Below are positions 1 to 14,420 of a DNA stretch of 64,000 bases, piece by piece. A program made the position numbers and the translations under genes. The stretch is taken from positions 60,304,844 through 60,368,843 of the forward strand of contig OZ024912.1 of assembly GCA_964017125.1 (NCBI GenBank). The letters are read 5' to 3'. The stretch's first letter is position 1. Each line of letters opens with the position of its first letter. A model generated the notes under the pieces. That model worked only from the letters and a program-made list of their open reading frames with translations. It did not search any database and was not told where the DNA came from. The DNA is from Flabesymbios commensalis (Eukaryota; Annelida; Polychaeta; Terebellida; Flabelligeridae).

Positions 1-238
1 GGCGCGAAACCCCACGGTTCTCCAAAACAGCTTATGCTAATTTGATAGGCCTCCCTAACGACGCCAGTGGCGACGGCGCCGGTAATAACTGTTTTATGGG
101 GGGCAACTCGATTATGAATTTAAGAACACCGCATTAGATAAGGAATGAACGCTGTGTGTAAAAAAAGAGAAGGTGTGCGTGTCTAAAAAAATCAGCCATC
201 CACAATCCAGAAGTGCTGAGCGGACGGGTGTGAGGTAC

Positions 239-470
239 TTAACACTTACAGCGCGGGGATCGACTTAAGGCGTCAGAATCTGACGTCGACAAGTCGATCC
301 ACGCGCTGTAAGAGTAAACATTTTTTATAACGACCGTAGACCCATAACATAAGTATTCAAATAAAGCAGAACGATAAGAGCTAACCAAGACATTTATGAT
401 GATTTTAAATTGAAAAGACCCTCCAGTCTCCATGGTTTATTCAAAAAAATATCTGAGTTGATTTGGTTAA
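239..470 (+). mobile_element. TTAA MITE family A, whole copy
   Basis: Family A is about 240-290 bp: TTAA, CCCTTTCAGCGCGGGGACCG, a hairpin around (A)GACGTCAGAATCTGACGTC, a body with GGCCGTAGACCCATAACATA and GAGCTAACTAAGACATTTAT, then CAGCGTTGTAAGGGTTAA. TTAA duplication plus CCC ends are the piggyBac signature. This copy begins TTAACACTTACAGCGCG and ends GGTTAA. Confidence 0.8.
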
Positions 471-582
471 CACGTAGAGCACTGATGTCGATTAAAGTAA
501 TTTTTCGGTTTTTCCCCGGGACTTGTATACCCAAGAAAAGAGAAAAATTCTAAAAAATGTGGCACAGATATTTTTCGTAACA

Positions 583-705
583 TAAAAATTAAAATCTATA
601 GTCATTTTTAGTCACTTGAAGTTGTGAATCGCGGTAGCGAGACACAGCTTCAAGTGAGTAAAAAATGATTTTTTAACCCTTAGCTCTCTAGGGGCTAAAA
701 TGTGC
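583..705 (+). mobile_element. TTAA MITE family D fragment
   Basis: Carries the shared hairpin cassette (CACTTGAAGTTGTG...CAGCTTCAAGTG) and a TAGTCATTTTTAGTC remnant, but its ends are not clear. Confidence 0.5.
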
Positions 706-1604
706 AGGGTAGCACTGAGATGTTTTTTTGGCCTTTTATTGCCACATATTATTGCCTGGCAAGAAAGATTAAAGAGATCGTTTTTTTAGATCTGATGACT
801 GCGGTGGGCTGACTGCTGGTTTGTTTTTGTGCTGAGCTGGAAAAACCAAGCAGATTACCTCTATAATTCTATCACTCATCAAATCTAGATTACTCTACAT
901 AAACTAGGCATATGTAGAGAATGATTATCTGGAATAGCTGTACGCACAACAGAAAAAATAGGCATTGAATGATTTCCAATGCATGGTTATTTCAATCAGG
1001 AGGAGATTAATAACGAAATATTAAATACAATGGTAAAAACAATAAGATTGACTAGGGGTTTAAATTATTTTAATCACAGAATAACGAAATTGAATTATAT
1101 ATGTGATGGATTAGGCAATTTTTAGTCAATTGATTGTATTTCAAATATTATTATGGTATGTGATTATGACAGGAATTCTATTGACAATAAAAAGTCACAG
1201 TTGGACTTACATGTGATGTGAATACAACAGAAAAAGACAAGCATAAGTTAACCATATAATTAATGTATAAAAATCATATCGTAAAATCCAAATAAAAAAT
1301 ATAATTACAAGGAGATAAAACATACAATGTGCAACCGATGTCATATAATGTTCAAATAAAGTCATATAATAGGAAAATAAAGTCATATTATGTGTCAATA
1401 AAAAAAGATTTACACACATAAAATCACACTTGTATTTTACTGAAACATTCACGATCATGTTTCGCAAAAGCTCCTATGCAGTGCTTTTGGCAAATTTAAA
1501 GCATTACAAATTTAATATTGGATGACATGTTAAAAGATTCAATATAATTACTTGCCTAAATAAGACATAAAAAATTTCATCAAAATAGCTACACTGTTCT
1601 TCAT
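706..1604. other. AT-rich intergenic DNA
   Basis: No gene recognised. A few imperfect AGTCATAT(A)AT-type short repeats lie at about 1330-1400. Confidence 0.5.
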
Positions 1605-1945
1605 ATGTGGTATATAAATACGACAACAAATATGTTAACTGTTCCACGTTTTCGAACAAAATGGGGCTCAAGGGCTTTTGCAGTTGCAGCTCCCTCCACC
1701 TGGAATTCACTGCCAGCTAATTTGAGAACTGCGAGTACAGTCATCTCATTTGAAAAAATGCTGAAGACTTTTATTTTTGATTCGGCTTTCCCCTCATAAT
1801 TCCTCGGAGATTCGGCGCCCAGTTGACGACTTACGCTTTGACTCTCGACATTGAGCTGGTTTCGATTTGGATTCTGCGCCTCTGAGCTCCTGTCTCCGAG
1901 GATTTAGGCGCTATAGAAGTTACCGAATTGAATTGAATTGAATTG
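1605..1945 (+). mobile_element. CR1/L2-type LINE, 3' end
   Basis: Encodes the LINE ORF2 C-terminus, with WGSRAFAVAAPSTWNSLPAN at its centre, a pattern shared by CR1/L2 elements of the Jockey group, and ends FDSAFPS and stop. A short 3' UTR with CTGAGCTCCTGTCTCCGAGG and GGCGCTATAGAAGTT ends in four AATTG units. It is 5'-truncated, as LINE copies usually are. Confidence 0.8.
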
Positions 1946-2244
1946 AACAGAGCCGCGCATGGTTCTGCGTGATTTCTCAGTAGATTCTCCACCTATGTAC
2001 TTGACATTTTGAAATTTTAGAATCCAGACTATTTGACATGTAAAACTGAGTATCGTTTGATCTTCTTAAATGGTTTTATAAAAGCACATCTTCAATTCCA
2101 ACTTACTACAGGGTGTACATAGTATAAATCTAGACTAATTTTAAAGCTAGAGGGTATTTTTTCTTATTACAAATACAATGCAAATACAATTTTCAGAGGG
2201 AAATAATACTTGCATTTTTATGCAATCAGTTGAGAATTATCTTT

Positions 2245-3180
2245 GTAATCATCGTAAATCATTCAGTGATGGCTGATGTGATTTCTATTACATCAATGTG
2301 GTTGTAAATCATTCTCTGATGCGAATGTGATTTTCATGATGTCAATGTGGTGGTAAATCATGCACTGATGGCTAATGTGATTTATATGATGTCAATGTGG
2401 TGGTACATCATTCTCTGATGCTGATATGATTTCTATGATATCAATGTAGTGGTAAATCATTCTCTGATGCTAATGTGATTTCTATTATATCAATGTGGTG
2501 GTAAATCATTCTCTGATGCTAATGTGATTTCTATTATATCATTGTGGTGGTAAATCATTCTCTGATGCTAATGTGATTTCTATTATATCATTGTGGTGGT
2601 AAATCATTCACTGATGCTGATGTGATTTCTATTATATCATTGTGGTGGTAAATCATTCTCTGATGCTAATGTGATTTCTATTATATCATTGTGGTGGTAA
2701 ATCATTCTCTGATGCTGATGTGATTTCCATAATGTCAATGTGGTGGTAAATCATTCACTGATGCTGATGTGATTTCTCTGATGTTAATGTCATGGTAAAT
2801 CATTCTCTGATGCTAATGTAATTTCTATGATGTCAATGTGGTGGTAAATCATTCACTGGTGGCTAATGTGATTTCTATGATGTCAATGTGGTTGTAAATC
2901 ATTCTCTGATGCTAATGTGATTTCTATGATGTCAATGTGGTGGTGAATCATTCACTGGTGGCTAATGTGATTTCCATGATGTCAATGTGGTTGTAAATCA
3001 TTCGCTGATGGCTGATGTGATTTCTATGATGTTAATGGGGTGGTGCATCATTCGCTGATGCTAATGTGATTTCTATTATATCGATGTGGTGGTAATTCTT
3101 GCACTGCTAATTAATGTGATTTCTAATATGTAACCTAAATGTCGTGGTGAATCATGCGCTGATGGTAATGTGGTTATAAT
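2245..3180. repeat. 49-bp minisatellite, about 19 units
   Basis: The unit holds AAATCATTCTCTGATGCTAA, TGTGATTTCTATTATATCAA and TGTGGTGGT. Outer units are more diverged than inner ones (about 2450-2700), as expected of an array growing from within. The period equals that of the array after REEP exon 5, but the sequence is unrelated. Confidence 0.9.
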
Positions 3181-3209
3181 AATGATGTCAATATATCGTA
3201 AATTCGGCA

Positions 3210-3624
3210 ACTATAGTCGGATTCACATTAACCGTGGTGAATGAATTTCACGGATTTCTCAGTCAATTTTCAACCAATTTACATGAAATTTTACACACAC
3301 TATTTTCCATTCATGTCGTGACTACCCTGATAGTTTCGCGAAGTTTTGATGAGTATTTTAAAAGTTAGACCATTTGACAGGTAGTAAATAAATGAAAATG
3401 TTCCCCTCTATAAACTCATTAGCTTCGTCTCAGAATTTTATTACATGTCAAATGGTCTAGCTTCTACAATACTTATCAAAATTTCGTGAAATTTTCAGGG
3501 TAGTCACGACATGAATGGAAAATAGTGTGTGTAAAATGTCATGAAAATTGGTTGAGAATTGACTGAGAAATCCGCGAAATTCATTAATCCTGGTTTATGA
3601 ATTTAATGTTAATCTGACTATATC
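3210..3624. mobile_element. Fold-back element with about 150-bp inverted arms
   Basis: The ends pair as TATAGTCGGATTCACATTAA against TTAATGTTAATCTGACTATA. Inner arms pair over GGATTTCTCAGTCAATTTTC and GTTAGACCATTTGACA. The centre (about 3386-3445) is unpaired. It shares the GTTAGACCATTTGACATGTA motif with the fold-backs at 26.85-27.7 kb, so both belong to one family. No coding content. Confidence 0.8.
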
Positions 3625-3654
3625 AATTTTATTCTCATTACAATCATAACAGAC

Positions 3655-4000
3655 TAAAGTCCAACATTAACCCGACATTGGGTCAACATATCTGAATCTC
3701 CCCTCCCAAAAAACAGGAGCGGTGAACCCGATGTGGGTGCCTTGTTGGCCCACTGCCTGCGAAGTTGACACAAACATTAGGCTAAGATTATTTCAATGCT
3801 CCATGTTAATTGATTGCTAGACCTCACCCGATAATGTGGTTGTCAGTTTGGGAATCAACTCTGTGTTAAACTATGTCCACCATTCAGTCCGGGATGATTA
3901 TTAAAAACAGGGGGGGGGGGGGCTACAATATCGGAAATAACGACACATAGAGCTAACGTTGGATTAACGTTGGCGTACCGTCTACGGTGCTGGCCCTATA
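3655..4000. repeat. Broken fold-back family G pieces and a G tract
   Basis: CGACATTGGGTCAACATA (3672) and GTTGGCCCACTGCCTGCGAAG (about 3753) are halves of family G, described at 7609. A run of 11 G lies at 3911-3921, and a second G-like core GTTGGCGTACCGTCTACGG at about 3970. Confidence 0.5.
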
Positions 4001-4129
4001 TCAATCCGACACCGGTTCACTGTCTCGTGAATGTACTGTATATAATTATTATGTAGAAGTACTAGTGACAGTCAGCAATCATAACGTTATCAAAATATAA
4101 AAGAAAATCAACGCACAATTTTTACCCTG

Positions 4130-4500
4130 GGTATGTGAAGTTACCCATGAGTATTGTGATGAACTAATTAGATTTTCATCTTTCCCCCAATAATCAAAAT
4201 TAACGACTTATTTTTTATCCGACTTAATTTTTTTAGAATTCACAATAGTGCTATGAAACCAGGTATTATAATTATATTGTGGTGTCTGCTAGTCTATCAG
4301 CATTGTCTGTTTTCATGTGCGACCGAAAATTAGGCTATGGCGGCCAACTTGATTTTATCAAATTGAATAAATAATTCTTATTTTCAGCTAAATGTCTTGA
4401 AACCTGGCATTTTTGGGGGTCTATTGGCATAGCCCGTTTTCATGTGCGACTGAAAACGAAGCTGTGGCTGTCATATTCAGTTAACTACATTGACATTTCC
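4130..4500. repeat. Dispersed repeat, partner of 50085-50360
   Basis: Both copies hold GTGAAGTTACCCATGAGTAT, TTAGATTTTCA, TCCGACTTAATTTTTT, CATGTGCGACTGAAAA-like and GGCTATGGCGGC blocks in the same order. The family is not recognised and neither end is clear. Confidence 0.6.
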
Positions 4501-4552
4501 CATATAAATTATAAAATTATTAAATATAAGTACGGTTTTGTGGTCTTCGAGG

Positions 4553-4810
4553 CGGGGGTCCTGGTGCAGTGGTTAAAGCTGCCTGATGGGACATCAGAGA
4601 TCGCGGGTTCAAATCCCAATCTGGCCTTCAAGTTTCGAAGAAACAAAACGTTTCTTCCCCTCTCACTCGTAAAGATTCAATATTGTAGAGAATCTCCGTG
4701 ATCGAGAGGTAGCGTGCTCGGCCTCAGATCTGTGTCTGGAGGGCGGTGTCATCTCCTTCATCTCCTGGCCCAGTTAAGGCGATATGTGCACAAAGTTCGC
4801 CTAAAACCCC
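4553..4810 (+). mobile_element. tRNA-derived SINE
   Basis: A pol III A box TGGTGCAGTGG (4562-4572) and B box GGTTCAAATCC (4606-4616) lie 33 bases apart, as in tRNA genes. The flanks do not form an acceptor stem, so it is a tRNA-derived SINE and not a tRNA gene. A second tRNA-like block, GATCGAGAGGTAGCGTGCTC, at about 4702 suggests a dimeric head. Confidence 0.75.
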
Positions 4811-5049
4811 ATTTATTATATTTTTTCATATTGTGATCTTCGAGTATAGAGTATCAGCATAGCGTATTGGCAGCAGTTGTGTCAAATCTGTGTACATTTT
4901 GTGCCACTACATCAGCCGAGGGTTGTATGAGTGCTAGCACGGTATTTTTGTGTTTTCTTCAATTCGGGTCATTCAACAATATTACGGAAAGAAGAAAATA
5001 AAAAGGAAATTGATAATAAAGAATAAATGATACCGGAAATTATATGTTT

Positions 5050-5295
5050 TTAACCCTTTAACCGCCAAATTATTCAATCTGAATTTTCACCCACTTGAAG
5101 TTGTGTCTCGCTGACGCGATCCACAACTTCAAGTGAATGAAAATTATTCAGATTTGACAAAATGGAGGTCAACTGTTTTCAAATATTGCTGATTGATGTC
5201 ACATTTTATCTTTAACATGTTTAAAAGGTGGTACTTAATGTGCTAAAAAAAAATGAAAACCCGAATATAGGCGCCACCTGCGGTTAAAGGGTTAA
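5050..5295 (+). mobile_element. TTAA MITE family C, whole copy
   Basis: Family C: TTAACCCTTTAACCGCCAAA at one end and CACCTGCGGTTAAAGGGTTAA-type at the other, about 245 bp, with the hairpin cassette CACTTGAAGTTGTGTCTCGC...CCACAACTTCAAGTG near the left end. The terminal inverted repeat is CCCTTTAACCGC. TTAA is present on both sides. Confidence 0.85.
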
Positions 5296-5871
5296 ATTGC
5301 CGATAACGGTAGAACGTATGGTACGCTATACATGTACAAAAACTTCTATGTCAAAATTTAATTTAATGACCAAATACAGTAATAAACGACTGGAAGATAC
5401 TATTATTTTTAGTGTTAAATATTCTTTTTTGACGAATCTATGTTCGCAGTGCGAAAAAAATGTAACCGATTATTCTAAAGCCTGTAATTAAAAAAAATAA
5501 GATAAACAATTTAAATAAGATAAACAATTTAAATAATATTTTTTACCAATTTATCAGCCGGATTATTAAAAAGTCTCTTCTTCCGAAGACCGCTGGATCT
5601 ATATTCTCACAGCATGAGCTGTTGATCAAAACTTTTTTTAAATTTCTGCTTCAGAATTTATCTGCAATTGTTATTGTAATAAAATAGTTTGAAAACTGTT
5701 AAATGCTCTGCCATGGAACAATAAATTCCAAGAGAAGCAATTAAAATTGTGATTATTATTCTATTGCAAAACTGAGTTGAAAAAAGAAAACAGTCATTTC
5801 AGAAAATAAAGCTCAGCCTTATTTCACTAGAATATATTACACAACGTGTCGTGAAAACGTAAATCATTCTT
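5296..5871. other. AT-rich intergenic DNA
   Basis: Nothing recognised apart from a short direct repeat AAGATAAACAATTTAAATAA at 5500-5537. Confidence 0.5.
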
Positions 5872-6110
5872 CTAACCCCTTGAGCGCGGGGACCGTCTTT
5901 ATACGTCAGAATCTGACGTCTATGGACGTCAGATTCTGACGTATAAAGACGGTCTCCGAGCTATGTGGTTATAATGGTCGTAGACCCGTAACATAGGTAT
6001 TCTAATGAATCGGAAAGAGCTAACTAGGACATTTATGATGATTTCAAAATAAAAAACCCTTTGCTCTTCAAAATTTAAACAAAAATATTTCAGCGTTCTA
6101 AGTGTTGCGT
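5872..6110 (+). mobile_element. TTAA MITE family A copy
   Basis: Good hairpin at 5881-5960 (GACGTCTATGGACGTCAGAT centre) and full body, ending CAGCGTTCTAAGTG. The flanking TTAA has decayed to CTAA on the left. Confidence 0.8.
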
Positions 6111-6258
6111 GACATTTTTTATTCATTGGTGCTGCTGACGCAAATTCCAGGTTCAAATAAATAAAAAATAGAATATTTTATAAGTGGTGCTTTAGTTCTG
6201 ATTTATTACATTGACGCATTGATCAAGTTCAGTAACTGTTATTTTTTGTTGTTAAGGG

Positions 6259-6505
6259 TTAACCCTTTAACCGCCAAATTATTCAATTGGAATTTTCACT
6301 CAATTGAAGTTGTGTCTCGCTGACGCGATCCACAACTTCAAGTGAGTGAAAATTATTCAGATTTGACAAAATGGAGGTCAACTCTTTTCAAATCGTGCTG
6401 ATTGATGTCACATTATGACTTTAATATGCTTAAAAAGCGGGACTGAATGTGGTAATAATTAAATGAAAAACCGAATATATTCGGCACCGGCGGTTAAAGG
6501 GTTAA
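6259..6505 (+). mobile_element. TTAA MITE family C, whole copy
   Basis: Same layout as 5050-5295. Its right TTAA (6502-6505) is also the left TTAA of the next element, so the two sit head to tail on one target. Confidence 0.85.
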
Positions 6506-6738
6506 ACCTTATACCGCTAAACACGAGTATGGGCATTTTTACACTGTTTTTTTTTCAGAATGATTAGCAGCTACAATCACTGTACTTGGGAATGCAATGT
6601 GTGTTTGACCACCAATAAGTCTTAAATTAAACAAGTAAGAGTATTTTTCACCCACACCAAGTTGTGGGTAGCGGAAGCGAGACACAAATTCAAATGGTTG
6701 AAAATTTAAATTTTTGAATTTAGCGCTGTAAGGGTTAC
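6502..6738 (+). mobile_element. TTAA MITE family D, diverged copy
   Basis: Family D: left end with (G)CTAATCACGACTATAGTCG, hairpin cassette near the right end, right end TTAGCGCTCTAAGGGTTAA. This copy begins TTAAACCTTATACCGCTAAA and ends GCGCTGTAAGGGTTAC. Confidence 0.65.
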
Positions 6739-6811
6739 GTGATCACACAGAGAAGACATGGGCCTTATTCTGTTTGGCTGTCTGATACAGTAATGTGTTA
6801 TGTTATAATAA

Positions 6812-7048
6812 TCAACCCTTTAACCGCCGGTGCCGCATATATTTGGGTTTTCAATTTTTATTAGCACCACATTCTAAATATGTTAAAGATAAAATGTGAC
6901 ATCAACCAGCAAGATTTGAAAAGAGTTGATGTCCATTTTGTCAAATCTGAATAATTTTAACTCACTTGAAGTTGTGGATCGCGTCAGCGAGACACAACTT
7001 CAAGTGGGTGAAAATTCAAATTGAATAATTTGGCGGTTAAAGGGTTAA
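6812..7048 (-). mobile_element. TTAA MITE family C, inverted copy
   Basis: Reverse orientation of 5050-5295, ending TTGGCGGTTAAAGGGTTAA. With 6259-6505 it makes two inverted copies 300 bases apart that could pair. Confidence 0.85.
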
Positions 7049-7164
7049 TCATTCTACACTATACAGTTGAAGGAATTTTATGTGAAATCTGGTGGCGACA
7101 CTTCAGGAATGAGAATGTCAGAGTTAGTTATCCCTTATCATGCTAGGCCCATATATTTACGCTG

Positions 7165-7411
7165 TTAACCCTTTCAGTGCGGGGTCGACTTTAGACCTAA
7201 GATGCTGACGTCTACTGACTTCAGATTCTGGCGTCTGCAGTCGATACCCGCACTGAAAGGGTGAAATATTTCTAATAGCCATATACCGATAACATAGGTA
7301 TTCAATTGCAGCGGAAAGAGCCAATTTTTTTTTATTTATGATGATTTCAAATTAAAAAAAACACCTTCGTTATCTTGGTTTATATAAAAATATCAGCGCT
7401 TTCAGGTTTAA
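7165..7411 (+). mobile_element. TTAA MITE family A copy
   Basis: Begins TTAACCCTTTCAGTGCGGGG; the hairpin core is partly diverged; ends CAGCGCTTTCAGGTTTAA. The right TTAA is shared with the next element. Confidence 0.8.
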
Positions 7412-7595
7412 GCAGGTTTTAAAGCCAATAAAATGCCACTGAAATTTATCAAATATAATGTGATAAATTTTGAGGAGAATATTCTACAATATTCTACAAT
7501 GTTCTTCGTGAATAAAGAAAATTGTCGTTATTTGAAGCTGGAAATTGCGTCAGCAATTAAATTACAAAATGACAATACAGCAGGACAAGGGTTAA
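7408..7595 (+). mobile_element. TTAA MITE family F copy
   Basis: Ends GCAGGACAAGGGTTAA, as does 63223-63471, and carries GAAGCTGGAAATTGCGTCAG. The left half is diverged. It abuts the family A copy on a shared TTAA. Confidence 0.6.
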
Positions 7596-7608
7596 TCAAC
7601 TTCTTAAC

Positions 7609-7715
7609 CCGGCAAACATAGGGCATTCACCCAATGTTGTTTCAATGTTGGCCAAGCGTCGAGGACGGTGGGCCAACATTGAAACAACATTGGGTGAATG
7701 CCCCGTGTTTGCTGG
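7609..7715. mobile_element. Fold-back family G, near-perfect copy
   Basis: Family G is about 100 bp and almost wholly self-complementary: CAGCAAACACGAGACGTTGA, a CCAA(T/C)GTTGG core, a short centre such as CGTCTACGACG, then the reverse. Ends pair over about 45 bases. In this copy the arms CATTCACCCAATGTTGTTTC and GAAACAACATTGGGTGAATG match exactly. No coding capacity; superfamily not known. Confidence 0.85.
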
Positions 7716-8063
7716 ATTCCCGTGAAGCCGTGAGATTTGTGGTACCGCCTGGTGGGCTTGACAATAATAAGCGCATCATCACGTCGCACAAAAGAAAAAG
7801 TTAAGAATTAAAATATTAATATAAATGATTTAAACGCTCATGTTTTTCCTGTTTACAAAAACGTGTTCACCGTCATAAACATTTTAATTATACTACGATA
7901 TTTTTCTTCGTATTTGTTTTGCATTTCATCATTATTTATTCAAGAATACAGTTTTTGGGGACGAAAAGTTTATCTCCTGTGGACGAATAATAATAGAATG
8001 TGGGATGGTGATATATGGGTCATCGAGACTATGGATCTGTTTGTATATTATCCTATGTTGGAA

Positions 8064-8448
8064 CAGGGTTCCCAGCATTTTGTGGAAACTAAATTCCTTG
8101 ATTTTCCCCTAATTTTTTCCCTGATAATATTCGAAATTCCATGATGCTGGTATAGGTCAAATTCACCACAGCCACCAAGCGAGCGACAGAAAAGCAGGGA
8201 TTTCCACGTCAAAATGCCACCATAGCCAATCATTATTATTCAGTCAATATGTTATTTGGTTATCTATGAGAAAAACAGCAGACTGGTGGCACAACCACTT
8301 TCTCTTTTGGGCAAGTGAACATAATAAAATTCCCTGAATTTTCCCTGATTTAAAGCACTTTTCTCAAATTCTTTGACTTTTGCTGACTGGAAAACGCGTG
8401 CAGCTCATTTTCCAGGTATTCCTGGTTTTCCAGGGTGGCTGGGAACAT
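8064..8448. mobile_element. hAT-like MITE
   Basis: Left end CAGGGTTCCCAGCATTTTGT, right end CCAGGGTGGCTGGGAACATG, an inverted repeat of about 12 bases. The inside is rich in AATTCCCTGATTTTCCCTG-type repeats, common in invertebrate hAT MITEs. No clear 8-bp duplication seen. Confidence 0.6.
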
Positions 8449-8919
8449 GTGAAATGGGAGTCACGGGAGAAAGTCATGTAGGTACTATAATATATTTTTG
8501 GAGAATATACCGGTTTTATCATCATGTTTTATTATCATGATTATGAATTAACATTATAATGTAACATAACAATAACATTCGTGGTTTTGTTTTCCAAATG
8601 TCCATGTATACAATCATTTATACTATCTATCCTCATCTCGAAATTAAATATTATGTAGTTGGTAGCCTACATTCAGGTAAGAAATATAATAGTATTTTTA
8701 TGTTGTAAACATTCTAGATATTGATTGCACTGCTCAAACCTTTTGGTCACGGAGGTTTTGTTAGTTTATATCCATTTAGACTATTATGTTAATTTATGCA
8801 AGTATGCTAGTTCGCATATATATCAACGATTAATTATTTTTTCCACGTGTTATCTACTAAGAATTTGTTCAAAATATATTTTCGTTTCAAACACACAAAA
8901 CACGCTATAACAATAATTT

Positions 8920-8995
8920 CGTCGCCTCGGAGCTAAAAGATCCTATCTGCCACTCTAACGAGCGTCAGATAGGATCCTTTAGCTCCGAGGCGACG
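8920..8995. mobile_element. Palindromic element family B, copy 1
   Basis: Arms GTCGCCTCGGAGCTAAAAGA and its partner pair over about 33 bases around a short TAACGAG-type loop. Almost identical to the copy at 9140-9215. Confidence 0.8.
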
Positions 8996-9073
8996 ATTTG
9001 TTCCAATAACGACATTTAAGACCTTAGCAATGGTCAGATTCTGGTAGATTCTTTTGTGTGGACAGCATTGATA

Positions 9074-9359
9074 TTAACCCTCTTAGCGCGGGAATCTGAC
9101 CGTCTACGGTCCCTGCACTGAAAAAATATAACAATTTATCGTTGCCTCGGAGCTAAAGGATCCTATCTGTCACTCGTTAGAGTGGCAGATAGGATCCTTT
9201 AGCTCCGAGGCGACGTTATAATGGCCGTAGACCTAACCAGATAACATAGATATCCAAATGAAGCCGAAAGAGCTAACTAAGACATTTATAATGATTTTAA
9301 ATTGTAAAAAACACTTTGGTATGGTTTATACAAACATATTTCAGCGCTTTAAGGGTTAA
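9074..9359 (+). mobile_element. TTAA MITE family A with a nested family B palindrome
   Basis: TTAA on both sides (9074, 9356). Hairpin reduced to GACCGTCTACGGTC. Body interrupted by the palindrome at 9140-9215, flanked by TTAT on both sides. Confidence 0.8.
9140..9215. mobile_element. Palindromic element family B, copy 2
   Basis: Inserted in the family A MITE, 145 bases from copy 1; only a few bases differ. The nesting shows that B moved after A. Confidence 0.8.
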
Positions 9360-10729
9360 GGATGGTAAATGCTAAATCCATTCAGAAACTATTTTTTTTT
9401 CCTATCCTAATTTATTTTTAGGAATTTGATGACTCGACTAAAATCATGTCACAAATTTAATAAATGCATTTTTTAATCACAGAGTGAATGTACTATAGTT
9501 GCAGCTGTGTCAAATACAATCACCCATGCACAGAACTGTCTAAATGCATTTGTCAAAAGTTAATTAAGTTCTCTTTTAAAAGCTACAGAAATGCGTATGA
9601 TTAGCATTCAGCAGAAACAATCGTTATCATGGCTATGTCACCAATAATGCATTATTTTGTATTTTTACATTGTGTATGCCACCTCACTAGGCCTATGATG
9701 CTCCACATGGAGGACTGGAATTCAATATAACAATTTGACGATTATTCTGAATAACTGTTGCCTGAGTTGACACCGAAATGCAAGTGATATGAAGGCTAAA
9801 TGTCAGTGAAAACGTGCTGGGCGTGCTTAGTTCATACATGCTCACCGTGTGGGGCTAGTAATCATGATAAATGATCTAACTTACCAGATGGGGTTAGGGT
9901 ACGGGCGCCTGATATGAGCATAGTCATATTACCATGAGTATGAGCAAAGGTCATATGAATTTTTTCTTAATAGTTACAAGTGATCACAATATTACAAGGC
10001 GGCAGTACTGTTGATGTAAATCAACAATAACTCAACTGTATGTTAATTTAAAGTAAGGTAATTTAAATAAAAAATACTTTTCACAAAAAGCATATCAAGT
10101 GAATGGTGATCAGTGGTGATAAAAAGGTACTTTTTCTGATATGTTCAGTGGTGAAAAATGTGAAAGTAACAGTGTATTCAAAACTTCAAGTCGAAACATG
10201 TTAGAATTGGGGGACCCGTTCTGATGGTGCTCATATTAGAAAAAAAACATTCTGTTATTTTGAATTGCAGGATTTCATTTGTTTTTTTTAATTTAAATTT
10301 TGGGATTTTAATTTACTTGATATTACTAATTATGTTCACCAATGTCTTATTTCGCAATCAAAAGTTCTCTTCATAATCAAGTCAAAGATTGTTTTCATAA
10401 GGTTATATTATGAATCAATAAGGTAGCATAGGCTACATACATTAAGTTAGGTGGTGCCTATTATGAGCCATTTGGCACCAATATTAATTTAATTTTATAT
10501 TTGTATTTTTCGTATTGAATCAATGAAAATTAAGCATATTATATCATAGACACTTATTAAACATGTCTAGATAATATAAAAAAGTTACTGATGGCCGTTT
10601 TCATATTAGGTGTCTATCTGCACGATGTTATTATTTTGAAATCATCTAGATAACCTCAATTTATTAGTGATTGTTTAGGACCTGTAGGGCTTACCACCAA
10701 AATAAAATGCGTAGACCATGTTTAAAAAA
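9360..10729. other. AT-rich intergenic DNA
   Basis: No gene or repeat family recognised. No frame longer than about 60 codons that looks coding. Confidence 0.5.
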
Positions 10730-13590
<2,861 letters not shown>

Positions 13591-13594
13591 TGTA

Positions 13595-14210
13595 AATTTA
13601 AGGGCAAAGGTCAATTTCAAGGTCAAAGGTCAATTTCAAGGCCAATTTTGATTTTCAACTAATGAAGCTAGGAACAAGTGTAATACCTCATTTTTTAAAT
13701 AATTTTGACTGGGCAATTAATTTCTGAAGATATTTTAATTATTCCCACAAGGTCATCCTCGAGGTCACAAGTTCAATTTCAGGGTCAAGTAAGAGAAAAT
13801 ATCATTTTTAACAAATGACGCTAGGATCATGTTTAATACCTCTTTTTCATGGGATTTTGAATGAAAAAATCCATTTATAATTGTATTTTGGTGATTCAAA
13901 GTCATCTTCAAATTCAATTCAAGGTCATGAAAAAGTATATTCCAAGGTCAAAATGTGAAAATATTATTTTTAACAAACGAAAATAGCGAGAGAAGTGTGA
14001 TACGTCTTTTTGATATAAGTTGGACTGAATAATCTATTTTGCTACTATTTTGATGTTTGAAGGTCATTATCAAGGTCAATGTGTCAGTTTCGAGGTCACG
14101 TAAACGAAAATGTGATTTTTAACAATAAAGCTAGGTACAAGTGTAATACATGAGATTTTGCCTGGTAAATCCATTTCTGGTATTATTTTGTTGATTTGAG
14201 GTCATCCTCT
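13595..14210. repeat. Degenerate tandem repeat of about 150 bp, four units, rich in AGGTCA
   Basis: Each unit holds AAGGTCA motifs, then TTTTTAACAAA(T)GA(C)GCTAGG and AAGTGTAATACCTC. The run at 13612-13636 contains AGGTCAAAGGTCA, two AGGTCA half-sites spaced by one base. Confidence 0.7.
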
Positions 14211-14254
14211 AAATCTAGGGTTTTATTGATTATTCATCATCAAAGTGAAAGATC

Positions 14255-14420
14255 AGGTGATGGGAAAGCGTTACAGATAGACGGACTGGTGTTAAATGGC
14301 AACAGGGAGGCGCTAAAGTACACTGGGGAGGAGTTAAAGGGCGGTGAAGAGGCGCTAAAAGCCGACCCAGAGGCGTTAAAGGGAACTATCAGGTGTTAAG
14401 GGGTGAAGAAGATACATCAA
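14255..14420 (+). repeat. 21-bp minisatellite, first block
   Basis: The unit is about GGCGACGGAGAGGCGTTAAAG. Because 21 is a multiple of three, the frame from 14196 reads EALKYTG, EELKGGE, EALKADP, EALKGTI: a seven-residue repeat. See also 15110-15770. Confidence 0.75.

Noticed and set aside
2245-3180. CRISPR-like array
   Set aside because: Regular 49-bp period, but the whole unit repeats with no unique spacers; a minisatellite in a eukaryote.
4553-4625. tRNA gene
   Set aside because: A and B boxes are present, but no acceptor stem or intact cloverleaf; flanking sequence fits a SINE.
8048-8233. Short frames at the hAT-like MITE
   Set aside because: They lie in the repeated AATTCCCTG sequence of the MITE and are not coding.
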